Shown: piece by piece, positions 7,968 through 17,323 of the stretch | How positions within the stretch are numbered: position 1 is the stretch's first letter | How the letters are laid out: every line of letters begins with the position of its first letter | NCBI GenBank assembly: GCA_029560585.1 | Contig: JAKQKQ010000201.1 | Coordinates: 1 to 64,000, forward strand | Source of the DNA: Verrucomicrobiota bacterium | GTDB lineage: Bacteria > Verrucomicrobiota > Verrucomicrobiia > JADLBR01 | DNA length: 64,000 bases | Direction: 5' to 3' | The notes under the pieces: generated by a model | Told to the model about the DNA's origin: nothing | Seen by the model: the letters and a program-made list of their open reading frames with translations, nothing else | Database searches by the model: none | Program-made: the position numbers and the translations under genes

Positions 7968-10448
7968 TCATCTCTGCGCCGCCGCCTTGTCGGGCAGCAC
8001 GATGGGTTCCGGCGGATTGACGAGTTCTCCTCCAGGCGTGACCAGAGTCGGCGTCACGAAAATCAAGAGGTTCTTCTTGACCGCCTGCTCCACCTTTGAG
8101 CGAAAGAGACGCCCCACCAGCGGAAGATCCCCGAAGAAGGGCACCTTGTCGTTGAGAACCTGGGTGTCCTCACGGAGCAATCCGCCCATGACCAGCGTCT
8201 GGCCGTCGTAAACCTTGACGCTCGTCTTGATCTCCCGGGAATTGAACACGGGCTGATTAATAAAGTTATCGGACATGATGATCGGCGGCCGACTGCTATC
8301 CGCGAAGGAGAATCCCAGCGGCGTGCCGTAGTTCACAAATCCTTCGAACTCGACCACGCGCGGGACCAGGTCCATGTCGATCGTATAGTTGTCAGGACCC
8401 ACCTGCGGGCGCACATCCAGAATGACGCCCAGCTCTTTCTCCTCGAAGTCCGTCGGGTTTGACGGCGTGGCCGTCGGAAGCGTGGGTGAGACGATAACGG
8501 TGCCACCGCCACCACCCGTATTTCCCTGCCCACTGGGCAGTTCTCCCTGCTCAAACGCCGTCGGATACCAAAATCGCCGGATGACCTTGATCTTCGCGTT
8601 CTCGCCGCTGCGCGCGACAACCTTCGGCGCGGACAGCAGGTCGGTGCCCTTCTTTTGCGACAGCGTCCGGATCATCACGTCCGCCTTGTAATTGAACACC
8701 GTCGCCATGAAGTTGAAGTTGTTCGGCTGGGGCCCCTCGTAGCCAAATATCGAATTGTCGGTCAGCAACCGATCAATCCCATTGCGCCTCAGGTCCGCCG
8801 AGCTCCGCAGGCCGTCTAGGTTGTTGAGCCCGTCCATGTTGTTCGGATTGATGCCCCCCGAATCTGGATTGCTATAGATGGACTGGTCGGGATAGGCCGA
8901 GGTCCAGTTGTTGTCGCCCGAGCCCCCGTTCTCCTTCACGATGTTCATCGCAACAGACAGCTCGTCGAGATCCTCCTGGTTGAACTCGACAAACTTTGTC
9001 GCGATCTCGACCTGCGGGATCACTTCTGTGCCGCCGACGAGAAGGTCGATGAGTTCGAGGTTCTCGGGTGTATTCCGCACGATGAGCTTGTTGGAGATCG
9101 GGTTGAAGACGATCTGTGAGTTTGGCGGGAACGCGACGCCCTTGGATTCCAGGTACGCCTTAATGTCGGTCTCGCGCGTGACGCTGACGCGGTCTATGAG
9201 CGACCGTCGGGTGCCTCGGCGCGCCCTGGTGGCGCCGGCGGCGGCCTCCTGATCGGCCACGGAGGCCGAAAGGAAGCTGGGCTGCAACCTGTACTCGCGG
9301 CTGATGAGCTGGTCGCCGGTCTCTGTGAGCGGCAGGAAAAGCACCGCGTACTCTTCGACGCGGAACTTGAGGTTCGCGACCTGTGCCGCGTACTTGACCA
9401 CGTCGTACATCGGCACGTTATCGAGGTTCAGGGACACGTCAGACTTCGGCGTGTCGGCGTCGATCCGGGGAATGAAATTGATCGGCGGCCGACCGGGCTC
9501 CAGCTGCACCACCTGCTGCCTGAGGAACGCGGCGACCTCGTCGATCCCAGCGCCCTCGAAACTGACCCTTGGAACCACCAGGCGGCGCAGCCGATTCTCG
9601 ATGTCGGCCACGTTGGACCGGGTGATGGGACCGCCCTCGATCGCCTGGGTCGTCGCCTCCACGTCGCGCAGCACCGGCATCTCCCACTTCGAATCCACCT
9701 CGACCATGGCCTCCGCACGGGTGGCCTCGCGGGCCTTGGTCGCGTAGCGCATCTTGTGGCTCACCACTTCGCGCATCTTGTTCCGGGCTTCCTTGTTGTA
9801 GGGGTCAATGTTCAGGACGTGCTTGAACTTCGCCTCTGCCGCGTCGTACTGGCCCGTGGCCAGATAGTCGTCGCCCTCTTGGAACAGCCGGCGCACATCG
9901 ACAACATCCTTGAGGAACTTCGGGGTGATCGCGGGGTTTTCCTCGATGATCGCGCGGCCATACTCATCCAGTTCAATCCCCATCAGGGCGTAGATTTCCC
10001 TGCGCTCATTCTTGACGCGCTCGTCCTTCGGGGCGTAGGCCAGCGCCTCGTCGCACTTGGCGCGGGCATCGTCCAGCCGCCCGGCCTCGACGTCCGCCCT
10101 GGCCAGGATCAGCAGGCAGGCAGCGATCCCGTCGTAAGCCCGGTTCTGAATCGACGCAACGGCGGGGGCAGGATTGGGCAGCAGCGTCACGACCTCGCGG
10201 TACTTCTTGAGGGCCTGATCGTAGTTCTTGGCCTGGAAGGCCGACTCCGCCTCGTCCAGCACCGCATTGGCGCGTATGACGTTCTGCTGGAGGCGATTGA
10301 TGGACTCCTGCGAAGCCTTGTGGGACTGGACCAGCCGCTGCTCCGCGGCCAAGATGTCCGCCGCCGAGGCGCTGCCAACTTCGCCCGCGCGCAATGCGCC
10401 GGTGGCCATCGCCCCGATCACCGCCAATACGCTGAGACTTGCCCTCAC
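7968..10448 (-). CDS. Secretin-type outer membrane channel protein, second tandem copy (PilQ/Amuc_1098-like)
   Basis: An 826-residue protein with a signal peptide and an N-terminal helical TPR-like region (residues about 30-220) with repeated NIDPYNKEA-type helices. It is followed by an N-domain (residues about 270-380) and a C-terminal secretin domain (about 560-800). The domain contains the signature VYDGQTLVMGGLLRED and ends in VPFFGDLPLVGRLFRS...KKNLLIFVTPTL, the beta-lip and closing strands of secretins. The start is set at GTG 10448, which has an ideal AGGAGG at 10458-10463; the upstream ATG at 10493 would overlap the preceding gene by 26 bases. It is a clear paralogue of the gene immediately upstream, from which it is separated by 19 bases. 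Outer-membrane gate of a type IV pilus or type II-like machine. Confidence 0.88.
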   Translation of the reverse strand: MRASLSVLAVIGAMATGALRAGEVGSASAADILAAEQRLVQSHKASQESINRLQQNVIRANAVLDEAESAFQAKNYDQALKKYREVVTLLPNPAPAVASIQNRAYDGIAACLLILARADVEAGRLDDARAKCDEALAYAPKDERVKNERREIYALMGIELDEYGRAIIEENPAITPKFLKDVVDVRRLFQEGDDYLATGQYDAAEAKFKHVLNIDPYNKEARNKMREVVSHKMRYATKAREATRAEAMVEVDSKWEMPVLRDVEATTQAIEGGPITRSNVADIENRLRRLVVPRVSFEGAGIDEVAAFLRQQVVQLEPGRPPINFIPRIDADTPKSDVSLNLDNVPMYDVVKYAAQVANLKFRVEEYAVLFLPLTETGDQLISREYRLQPSFLSASVADQEAAAGATRARRGTRRSLIDRVSVTRETDIKAYLESKGVAFPPNSQIVFNPISNKLIVRNTPENLELIDLLVGGTEVIPQVEIATKFVEFNQEDLDELSVAMNIVKENGGSGDNNWTSAYPDQSIYSNPDSGGINPNNMDGLNNLDGLRSSADLRRNGIDRLLTDNSIFGYEGPQPNNFNFMATVFNYKADVMIRTLSQKKGTDLLSAPKVVARSGENAKIKVIRRFWYPTAFEQGELPSGQGNTGGGGGTVIVSPTLPTATPSNPTDFEEKELGVILDVRPQVGPDNYTIDMDLVPRVVEFEGFVNYGTPLGFSFADSSRPPIIMSDNFINQPVFNSREIKTSVKVYDGQTLVMGGLLREDTQVLNDKVPFFGDLPLVGRLFRSKVEQAVKKNLLIFVTPTLVTPGGELVNPPEPIVLPDKAAAQR

Positions 10449-10457
10449 GTTCGCATT

Positions 10458-10463
10458 CCTCCT
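10458..10463 (-). promoter_or_regulatory. Shine-Dalgarno sequence for the second secretin gene
   Basis: A perfect AGGAGG lies on the minus strand, 9 bases before GTG 10448 and just after the upstream stop codon. An ATG directly behind it reads into an immediate stop, so the GTG is the likely start. Confidence 0.6.
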
Positions 10464-10467
10464 AGGG

Positions 10468-13008
10468 TCACTTGGCACCCATCGCCGCCGCATCTTCCAT
10501 CACCTTCTTGTCGGGCTCGAAAGCGACCGGCTGTCGCCGCGCCGGGTTCGCGCGCTCGATCTCGCAGAAGGTGGGCCAATTCTTGAAGCTGTTCGGATCC
10601 TCGAAGAACTTTCGGTTGAAAGGCTCCCCGTCGGGTTTGACCAGATTGCAGGTGACGAACACAAGCAGATTCTTCTTCAGGCTCTGCTCGATCTTCGAGC
10701 GGAAAAGACGCCCGATGAGGGGGATGTCGCCAAAGAACGGGATCTTGTCATCCACCTTCTGAAACTGTTCGCTGATCAGGCCGCCGAGTATCACCGTCTG
10801 CCCATCGGTCACCTGCACTTTGGTCTCGACGCTCCGCACCGAGAAGACCGGCTTGTTGATGACGTTGTCCGTGAGAATGATCCTCTCGTCCGTCACGGGG
10901 TTGACGGTCAGGATCGGCGAGCCGTAGTTGATGAAGCCATCGAACTCGACGATGCGCGGGACGAGCGTCAGGTCGATGGTGAGGTTGTCGGGGCCGACGG
11001 CCGGGTTGCAGGTGAGTGCCACGCCGACATCCTCCTTCTCGAAGCTCGTCGGGGTGGAGGGCATGACCTGGAGGGCCGGGGTGCCTATACCGATGTCCGT
11101 GTAGTTGTTCCCGACCTCCGGCTCCTCGAACTCCTCGGGATAGCGGAACTCGCGGATGATCTTGATCTCCGCTTCCTGGCCGCTCTTCACTGTCACCCGC
11201 GGGGCGGCGAGGAGGTCGTGTCCGGTCTTCTGGGATAGCGCGTACACCAGCACCTCAAGATCCCAGGGCGAGATGGTCATGGCGGTCTGGAGCGTGTTGC
11301 CGATGGGACCCGCGGCAACGGCCGCGGCGCGCGCAAGTATCGTGTCGATGGAATTCATGTTGAGCACGCCGTTGCCCACGGCCAATTCCGGGGGAACCGC
11401 GCGCTCAAGCAGCGTGTCGTTCGGCAGGGAGTTGCGCAGCCCGGGGGTGTCCGTCGGTCGGGACTGGCCGCGGTCGTTCTTGTTCACGTTCCACCGGAAG
11501 GAGAGTTCGTCGATGTCGTCCTGGTTGATTTCGAGAAACTTGGCCTCGACCTCGACCTGCGGGACGACCTCTTCTTGACCGCGGAGAGCCTCCTCGATGA
11601 GGTCGAGGTTGGCCGGGGTGTTGCGGACGACCAGCTTGTTGCCGCTGGGCAGCAGCACCGCGGTGGAGCCCGGGGGGAACTGGACGCCGAAGCCCTCGAG
11701 TTTCTTGCGCACCTCTTCCCGGAAGAACTTGACGTCGGCGTCGAGCGCGCCCCCCTTCTCGGTGCCGACCTCGATCTTTGTGCTCACGAAGTCGGGCGGG
11801 ACGCGGAACTCGCGGGTGACGAGGGTCTCGAGATTCTCGACGGCGGGCGCGATCACGACCGCGTGCTCCTCGACCTTGTACTTGAGGTCGGCCTGCTTGG
11901 CGACGAGGTCCAGCACGTTGAGCAGTGGCAGCGCCTCGAGCGTCAGGGTGATCTTCTTGTCGGCCAGCGCGTCGGTGATGGCCGTCTTGGCCTCGGCCCC
12001 CTCGCCGGAAGTCGCCATGGATGACCCCTTCAGCACAAAGTTTATTCCCTTGCCCTCGGAATCGAGCGCTTTGGATTTGGCCCTCAGGAAATCAATGGCC
12101 TCGATGACGGTCGCCTCCTCGAGCTGGATCTTGTCGATGGTGATGCCGTTGAGTTTCTCGGTGAGTTTTGCGATATTGCTGAGGTAGGTGGGCAGGGCGG
12201 TTTCGCCGCCTGCCTCCTTGAGAACGGAGCGCTTGATGGGGGTGCTCCAGGTCTCCTGGACCTCCAAGAGGGCTTCCTCCCGCGTGTGCAGGCGGGCGAC
12301 GTCGTAATACTCCCTCTTCACGTCCGTCATCTTCTTGAGGCTCTCCCGGGCGAGCTCGTTGTACGGGTCGATGACGAGCACCTGGCGATAGCGGTCGACC
12401 GCCTTGTCGACCTGGCCGGTGTCGCGGAGGCGATCGCCTTCGTAGAAGAGTTCCTGCACGCGATGGATCGCCCGGATGAACTCCGGCGTCATCGCGGTGT
12501 TGATCTGGTAGGCGGGCGTGCCGCTGTAGGGATCGAGGGCCTTGGAGGATGTCTCCGCGATTTGGCGCAGGCGCTTGTTCTCGGGGTCATACTTCAGGCC
12601 CTCGACAGCGATCGTGCGCGCGCGCTCCCAATCGGCCTTGGCGGCGGCCTCGTCGGCCAGGTGCATGTTCGCGCTGACGAGACCCACCGCCGCGTTCTGG
12701 AGGGTGCTGTAAGTGTTGGGACTCATCGGCACGTTGTCCAGGACCCAGCGGAATCGTGTGGCCGACGCAGTGTATTCGCGAGCCGCGTACAGCTTGGCGC
12801 CCTCGGACAGCGCCCGCTGAGACTCGATGACCAGATCCATGCGCCGAGTCTTCTCGTCCTGCACGGCTTTCCGCACGCTGGTTGTCGAATTGCCCGCCGC
12901 ACCCTCGCAGAATGACGTGGAATGGGAGGCGGCCAATAGGGACGCGCACACCACAATGCGCAGGTGCCCGAATCGTTGCTCGAACATGGGTGGAATCGTG
13001 CGTCCCAT
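10468..13008 (-). CDS. Secretin-type outer membrane channel protein, first tandem copy (PilQ/Amuc_1098-like)
   Basis: An 846-residue protein with a signal sequence (LRIVVCASLLAASHSTSFCEG), an N-terminal TPR-like helical region (residues about 45-260, with VLVIDPYNELARESLKK) and N-domains near 280-500. The C-terminal secretin domain (about 560-810) ends in VTDGQTVILGGLISEQ and IPFFGDIPLIGRLFRSKIEQ. Family architecture and gene order match the large secretin-like protein of the Akkermansia Amuc_1098 cluster. An internal ATG at 12987 (MFEQRFGHL) is an equally good start because neither has a strong Shine-Dalgarno. Downstream, at 10448, begins a second secretin. Likely role: the outer-membrane pore through which a pilus or substrate passes. 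Confidence 0.88.
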   Translation of the reverse strand: MGRTIPPMFEQRFGHLRIVVCASLLAASHSTSFCEGAAGNSTTSVRKAVQDEKTRRMDLVIESQRALSEGAKLYAAREYTASATRFRWVLDNVPMSPNTYSTLQNAAVGLVSANMHLADEAAAKADWERARTIAVEGLKYDPENKRLRQIAETSSKALDPYSGTPAYQINTAMTPEFIRAIHRVQELFYEGDRLRDTGQVDKAVDRYRQVLVIDPYNELARESLKKMTDVKREYYDVARLHTREEALLEVQETWSTPIKRSVLKEAGGETALPTYLSNIAKLTEKLNGITIDKIQLEEATVIEAIDFLRAKSKALDSEGKGINFVLKGSSMATSGEGAEAKTAITDALADKKITLTLEALPLLNVLDLVAKQADLKYKVEEHAVVIAPAVENLETLVTREFRVPPDFVSTKIEVGTEKGGALDADVKFFREEVRKKLEGFGVQFPPGSTAVLLPSGNKLVVRNTPANLDLIEEALRGQEEVVPQVEVEAKFLEINQDDIDELSFRWNVNKNDRGQSRPTDTPGLRNSLPNDTLLERAVPPELAVGNGVLNMNSIDTILARAAAVAAGPIGNTLQTAMTISPWDLEVLVYALSQKTGHDLLAAPRVTVKSGQEAEIKIIREFRYPEEFEEPEVGNNYTDIGIGTPALQVMPSTPTSFEKEDVGVALTCNPAVGPDNLTIDLTLVPRIVEFDGFINYGSPILTVNPVTDERIILTDNVINKPVFSVRSVETKVQVTDGQTVILGGLISEQFQKVDDKIPFFGDIPLIGRLFRSKIEQSLKKNLLVFVTCNLVKPDGEPFNRKFFEDPNSFKNWPTFCEIERANPARRQPVAFEPDKKVMEDAAAMGAK

Positions 13009-13272
13009 AAGAGCGATTGCAAGAAGAATTTAACCGGAAATCTGCCCCTGGCGGAGGCCATCAAAAAGCCTGCCCGAAATCTGCATCCCGAGACCCCGGA
13101 AGCGCCCCCAACGCCAAACCCGTAAGGGCTTGACGAAAAATCCTGCTGCGCGCCTGCTGCAAACCTCGTCCGCCGCCGATGAAACAGCGGGATACTGGGT
13201 CACGATCATGCGAGCGAGGGGCGCATCGCGCGATCCGGCGTCCCGCGCGGCTACCCTCATGTGCCCTGCGCC
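13009..13272. other. Intergenic gap inside the pilus locus
   Basis: This 264-base gap separates the Amuc_1099-like gene from the first secretin and is the largest interruption in an otherwise tightly packed minus-strand cluster. A small open frame (13030-13260, minus) translates to an Arg-rich sequence without recognisable features. The gap may carry an internal promoter for the secretin pair, but no convincing promoter pair or terminator was seen. Confidence 0.4.
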
Positions 13273-14490
13273 TTACGGAGCCGCGGGCTTGGGGGTAATC
13301 GGGGGCCCTGGCGGCGGGGTCACTGGAGGACCCGGTGGCGGCGTCAGGGGCGGACCGGCCGTAGGTGGGGCGGCGGAGGGTGCGGCCGCTGGGGCTGGCG
13401 ACGGCGTCATCGGTGGTCCTCCGGGTGTGACCGGTGGCGTACCGCCACCGGGTGGTGACTGTGCGGCGGGCGCATCGCCCTCCGCATTCTCCGCGCCGGG
13501 CGCCGCGGCGAGACCCAAAGCCACGAGATCCTCCTGCGTGCAAGGCTGGAGATTCTCCTCCTTGCCGCCCTCGACGGCGCCGACCTTCGCGCCATTCGCA
13601 TCGATCGAGAGAAGCCGGTACTTTGCCCCGAGGAACTCAAACTCTCGGCCCTTGGAGACCGGAATCTGGCTCTTGTCGATCAGGTAGGCGAGCGTCCCCT
13701 CGTGGATCGCGGCGTTAAACTTCTTCTTGAAAATAACCGTCACCTTCTCACCGGTGACGTCGTTTGATATGTCCAACTCGGACTCGTCCGCCTCGATCTC
13801 GGCGCCCACCTTCGGATTGAACATTTTTTTCACGCTCTTCCGAAAATCCTGCACGGTCCAATTGAAGAAAGTGTCACCCTTCCGCACGCGGACGCGCTTC
13901 TTCCTGGGGTCGGGCGATTCCGGCAATTCGATCATGACGGTCATCTGGCCGTCGAGTTCCTGATAGGAGCGCACATCGATGTTGAAGGGTTTCGGATTGT
14001 ACTGCAGCACCTTGAGCTTCGTGATGAATGGCGGGTGCGAGTCCTTGCTCACCGGATCCGTCTGCGCGGTGTACTCTTCCTTGTTGTTGAATCCGTCTTG
14101 GTCGGGGTCCTGTGACTGCACGTTGACGTCGTCGACGGGGAATCCGTACTTCTGCTTCCAGATCGGCGGGATGCCATCATCGAGCGGTTCCCGCGGATCA
14201 TAGACGCGGATGCGCTGGCTCTTGGCATCCCAGCGCACGAAGCGCGAAATGAAAAGTCGGTGGCCGGACTCGGGTTGCTGCCAAGGGTGGAGCGCGGTGA
14301 GTTTCTTCGCGAGTTCGGCGTATTGGCCAACCTCGAACGAGCCCTCGGCGGATTTCGGGGTCCTGGCGGCCGCGCCGCGGATCTCGTCCGACGTGGAGAA
14401 CTTGAGCGCGCACAGGGAGGCAGTCGCGGCGAGGGCCAAGAGCGCCCCAGAGAGCACTAGTTTCTCGGCGTTGTCGCTGGCCCAGCTCAT
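13273..14490 (-). CDS. Amuc_1099-like inner-membrane-anchored pilus locus protein
   Basis: A 405-residue protein with an N-terminal transmembrane anchor (SGALLALAATASLCAL, residues about 14-29), a periplasmic region and a very Pro-rich C-terminal tail (residues about 345-405, repeats of the type PPGPPVTPPPGPPITP). A segment near residues 120-140 (DQDGFNNKEEYTAQTDP) resembles a calcium-binding type 3 thrombospondin-like loop, as in many PVC secreted proteins. Identification rests on position between the Amuc_1100-like and secretin genes and on overall architecture. It overlaps the upstream gene by ATGA (14487-14490), implying translational coupling. The biochemical role is unknown; PilP-like bridging to the secretin is a guess. 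Confidence 0.68.
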   Translation of the reverse strand: MSWASDNAEKLVLSGALLALAATASLCALKFSTSDEIRGAAARTPKSAEGSFEVGQYAELAKKLTALHPWQQPESGHRLFISRFVRWDAKSQRIRVYDPREPLDDGIPPIWKQKYGFPVDDVNVQSQDPDQDGFNNKEEYTAQTDPVSKDSHPPFITKLKVLQYNPKPFNIDVRSYQELDGQMTVMIELPESPDPRKKRVRVRKGDTFFNWTVQDFRKSVKKMFNPKVGAEIEADESELDISNDVTGEKVTVIFKKKFNAAIHEGTLAYLIDKSQIPVSKGREFEFLGAKYRLLSIDANGAKVGAVEGGKEENLQPCTQEDLVALGLAAAPGAENAEGDAPAAQSPPGGGTPPVTPGGPPMTPSPAPAAAPSAAPPTAGPPLTPPPGPPVTPPPGPPITPKPAAP

Positions 14491-15521
14491 TTTGCCTCAC
14501 CCCTATTCGCGCCGCGAGCGGCCGGGGCCGCCGGTGGCGCGGCGGCCGGCTGCGCCTTGAGTTCGACGTAATCGATGCGCATCGTGACCGCGATCCTCTC
14601 GGTGCCGAGGATGAAATTCATGCCCAGGGTCTTCCCGCTGTCGCTGGCCGCCTTGGCCTGGTCCTTGAGGAGGTCCAGGGTGGGGGGCGCCTCCCGCCTG
14701 TTGACCACGCGCATGGCGCGAATGATGTAGAACGGCTTGGTCACGGAAGGATCGAGCAGCCGGTTCATGAAGCGGCGGACTTTCTCGGCGTCGGTCACGA
14801 AGGTGAATTCCATCGGCACCGAGCGATAGGTGAGCCAGTCCGGGTTGACGTCGATGGCGGGCAAGAGGTCGCCCCCGGCGGCAGCAGGGGCCGCGGGCGC
14901 GGCGGCGGCCTTGGGCGCGCCCTTGGCCGGCACCGCGGCCTTTCCAGCCGCCTCCACCTCGGGTCGCGAGACGAAACTCTCAACCGGCCAGCGGCGCACT
15001 GAAACGATCTCCTCGACGCTGGCCTCATAGAGCATCCGCACGATTTCCTGGACCGCCGCAACCTCCTGCATCAAAGCGGGAATGGAATCCGGGGCCGGGA
15101 TCGTCGCGGCCACGTACTGAGAGAACCCAAACGTAAACCCCTCCGGCAGCTTGGTGCTCTGGCCGACTCCCCGCTGCGCCTCGCGCGTCAGGGTGTCGAT
15201 CGCCAGCCGGAGCCGCCGCTTGAATTCAAGCGGACCCACATTCTCCAGCGGGATCTGCCCTTGCCGCATGCGCTCCTCGGCCGGCGCCAGATACTCCTGC
15301 AGGCGCGCGTTCGTCTGGTTGAAGATCTCAACATTCTCCTTGCTCGGAAAGACTCCGCGGCTCTTGAGCCGCGCGACCTGCGAGCGCGTGCCGGCGAGAT
15401 CTTGCTCAAGATCTGAGGCTCGGCCCGCAGCCCAGCGCCAGAAGACCACCCCGCCGATCACGGCGACCAACGAGGCGATCGCGACCACGCTCCAAAAGGG
15501 ATTTTTCTTGAACCAATCCAT
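14487..15521 (-). CDS. Amuc_1100-like (PilN/PilO-type) pilus assembly protein
   Basis: A 344-residue protein with one N-terminal transmembrane helix (NPFWSVVAIASLVAVIGGVVFW), a coiled-coil stretch to about residue 100, and two alpha/beta subdomains ending near residue 315. This layout is shared by PilN/PilO proteins and by Amuc_1100, with equivalent blocks SKENVEIFNQTNARLQEYL, AVQEIVRMLYEASVEEIVSV and PMEFTFVTDAEKVRRFMNRL. An Ala/Pro-rich linker at about residues 195-220 and an Ala/Pro-rich C-terminus are present. It begins 10 bases after the PilM-like gene and overlaps the next gene by 4 bases. Probable role: periplasmic alignment complex linking cytoplasmic PilM to the outer-membrane secretin. 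Confidence 0.78.
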   Translation of the reverse strand: MDWFKKNPFWSVVAIASLVAVIGGVVFWRWAAGRASDLEQDLAGTRSQVARLKSRGVFPSKENVEIFNQTNARLQEYLAPAEERMRQGQIPLENVGPLEFKRRLRLAIDTLTREAQRGVGQSTKLPEGFTFGFSQYVAATIPAPDSIPALMQEVAAVQEIVRMLYEASVEEIVSVRRWPVESFVSRPEVEAAGKAAVPAKGAPKAAAAPAAPAAAGGDLLPAIDVNPDWLTYRSVPMEFTFVTDAEKVRRFMNRLLDPSVTKPFYIIRAMRVVNRREAPPTLDLLKDQAKAASDSGKTLGMNFILGTERIAVTMRIDYVELKAQPAAAPPAAPAARGANRGEAK

Positions 15522-15531
15522 GGCGAGAAAA

Positions 15532-17286
15532 TCAGGGCGAGAGCGGCACTGGTTCCTTGAGTTTGACGCTGACCTGAAACTCCAGCGCGAGCTTCTTGTC
15601 GCCAGCGACCTTGATCTGCGTGGTGACCCGTTTGGGATCCTGGATGTCTTGCGTGGTCATCGCGAAAAGCTCCGACTTGGTCATGCTGGCGAGGAAGTCG
15701 CGAATCGCTCGCTCGCCGACCGCCTTGTCGGGATTCTCGAGGGCGTCCCTGTCGTACGCCTCGTAGAAGCCTTTGATGATCACCTCGTTCGCCACAACGA
15801 TCCCGGGCGCATCGCCCGGCACCTTGGGCGGGGGCGCACCCACGACGAAATCCGCCGGGGCACCGTCGGTCGCTGGCTCCATGCGCGTGACCCATATGCC
15901 CACGGGGACGATCCGGTTGAGTTCGTCGAGGAGCCTGACCCACTGCAGGCGTCGTCGCGCCACCTCCAAGAGCTGCTTCGCACGGGTGGAATTGGCCTGG
16001 AACGAACCCTCCTGCGTCTCGAGCTTCGACGCCTCCGCCTTGAGCTTGGCGAGCTCTTTCGACTCGATGGCCAGCCGCTGGTCCAGCGCGGAGGACCGGA
16101 CCATCTGGGCCGCCCCGAGGCTCCCGAATATCATCAGCACGGCCGCGACGATCCCAAAGCCGGTCACCGCCTTCTCGCGCGCCTCGCGCTTGGCCCGGGA
16201 GACCTGCGGCACCAGATCCACCTCGATCGGGCAGCCGCCGATCTCGCGGAGCGCAACGCCGACACTCTCGCCCAGGAGGTGGGCGGACTTGGAGAGGCCA
16301 ACCCTGTCCACCGTCGGCCCAACCGCGACGTTGCGGAACGGATTGAACATCTCGACGGGGATGCCCAGCTTGTCCTGGAAGAAGAGATTCATGTAGGGCA
16401 GGACGCTCGAGCCGCCCGTCAGCAGCACGCGGGTCGGGTCGCTGCCGCCCTGCTGGCCCTTGTAGAAGTTCACCGACCGGGTGATCTCGCTGTGGAGACG
16501 CGTCATCACGCCCCGTATCACCTTTGAGGCCCGCGCCGCCTCTTCATCGGCGGGGTCCTCGTAGGCGCCACCAAGCCCCACGTAGCCCTTGGAACGCTTC
16601 AGCGCCTCGGCGTCGTCGTGCCCAAGGCCCATGTCCTTGGCCAGCGCCTGCGTGATCTGGTTGCCCGCGATCGGCACGCCGCGCACGAAGGCCTTGCCCT
16701 CCTCGATAAAGATCAGATTCGTGGACTTCGCGCCGATGTCGAGGACCAGGATGGTCTCGCGCCAGTCCGCATAGTTGAAGCGCACCGAATTGAACAGGGC
16801 CAGCGGCGCCACGTCCACCCGCTGCGGCAGGCAAGCCACGGAAACCACGGCCGCGTTGAGCCGGTCCAGCATGTCGGCCTTGATCGCCACGATGATGGCC
16901 TCGAGGTCGCTGTCCGGCGACTGCCGCATGAGCTGGTAGTCCCACACGACGTCGGCCATGGGGAACGGCACGTTCTGCTGCGCCTCGAAACGCACCATCT
17001 GCGCGACCTGATCGGGCGGGGAGGGAGGTAGCTTGACGAATCGGGTGAAGACAGTCTGCCCGGAGATCGCGTAGGAAAGAGTCAGGGAACTGCGGTCCAC
17101 CCCGGTGAGCGCCGAGCGCAGTGCGGACACGACGGCGCCGGTGCGGGTGGTCTCGTCGCCGGTGTCTGGGGGCATCTCGGCGATCGAAAAACCCGTGAGC
17201 ATCATACCCCGGTCGTGCGGTCGGAACAGCCCGACCCGAACCGTCATCGTGCCCAGATCGATCGCTGCGATGGTCGGCTTGCTCAT
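15532..17286 (-). CDS. PilM-PilN fusion pilus assembly protein (Amuc_1101-like)
   Basis: 584 residues from the ATG at 17286; the frame is open to 17547, but the PilM start MSKPTIAAIDLGTMTVRVG is unmistakable. Residues 1-345 form an actin/FtsA-like ATPase fold of the PilM type, with phosphate-1 loop IDLGTMTVRVGL, ILVLDIGAKSTNLI near 195 and the adenosine-motif-like VLLTGGSSVLPYMNLF near 300. After a basic stretch, one transmembrane helix (about 366-388, GFGIVAAVLMIFGSLG) is followed by a coiled coil and a PilN-like periplasmic domain containing LLDELNRIVPVGIWVTRM. A single chain thus combines cytoplasmic PilM and bitopic PilN, which are usually separate genes. It is encoded between the Amuc_1100-like and Amuc_1102-like genes. 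Confidence 0.85.
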   Translation of the reverse strand: MSKPTIAAIDLGTMTVRVGLFRPHDRGMMLTGFSIAEMPPDTGDETTRTGAVVSALRSALTGVDRSSLTLSYAISGQTVFTRFVKLPPSPPDQVAQMVRFEAQQNVPFPMADVVWDYQLMRQSPDSDLEAIIVAIKADMLDRLNAAVVSVACLPQRVDVAPLALFNSVRFNYADWRETILVLDIGAKSTNLIFIEEGKAFVRGVPIAGNQITQALAKDMGLGHDDAEALKRSKGYVGLGGAYEDPADEEAARASKVIRGVMTRLHSEITRSVNFYKGQQGGSDPTRVLLTGGSSVLPYMNLFFQDKLGIPVEMFNPFRNVAVGPTVDRVGLSKSAHLLGESVGVALREIGGCPIEVDLVPQVSRAKREAREKAVTGFGIVAAVLMIFGSLGAAQMVRSSALDQRLAIESKELAKLKAEASKLETQEGSFQANSTRAKQLLEVARRRLQWVRLLDELNRIVPVGIWVTRMEPATDGAPADFVVGAPPPKVPGDAPGIVVANEVIIKGFYEAYDRDALENPDKAVGERAIRDFLASMTKSELFAMTTQDIQDPKRVTTQIKVAGDKKLALEFQVSVKLKEPVPLSP

Positions 17287-17323
17287 CGGTTGAATTTTCT
17301 GGGGGCTGCCGTGCGAACGCCAA

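Noticed and set aside
13030-13260. Small minus-strand open frame between the 1099-like and secretin genes
   Set aside because: 76 Arg-rich residues with no signal, domain or ribosome binding site; left as intergenic.
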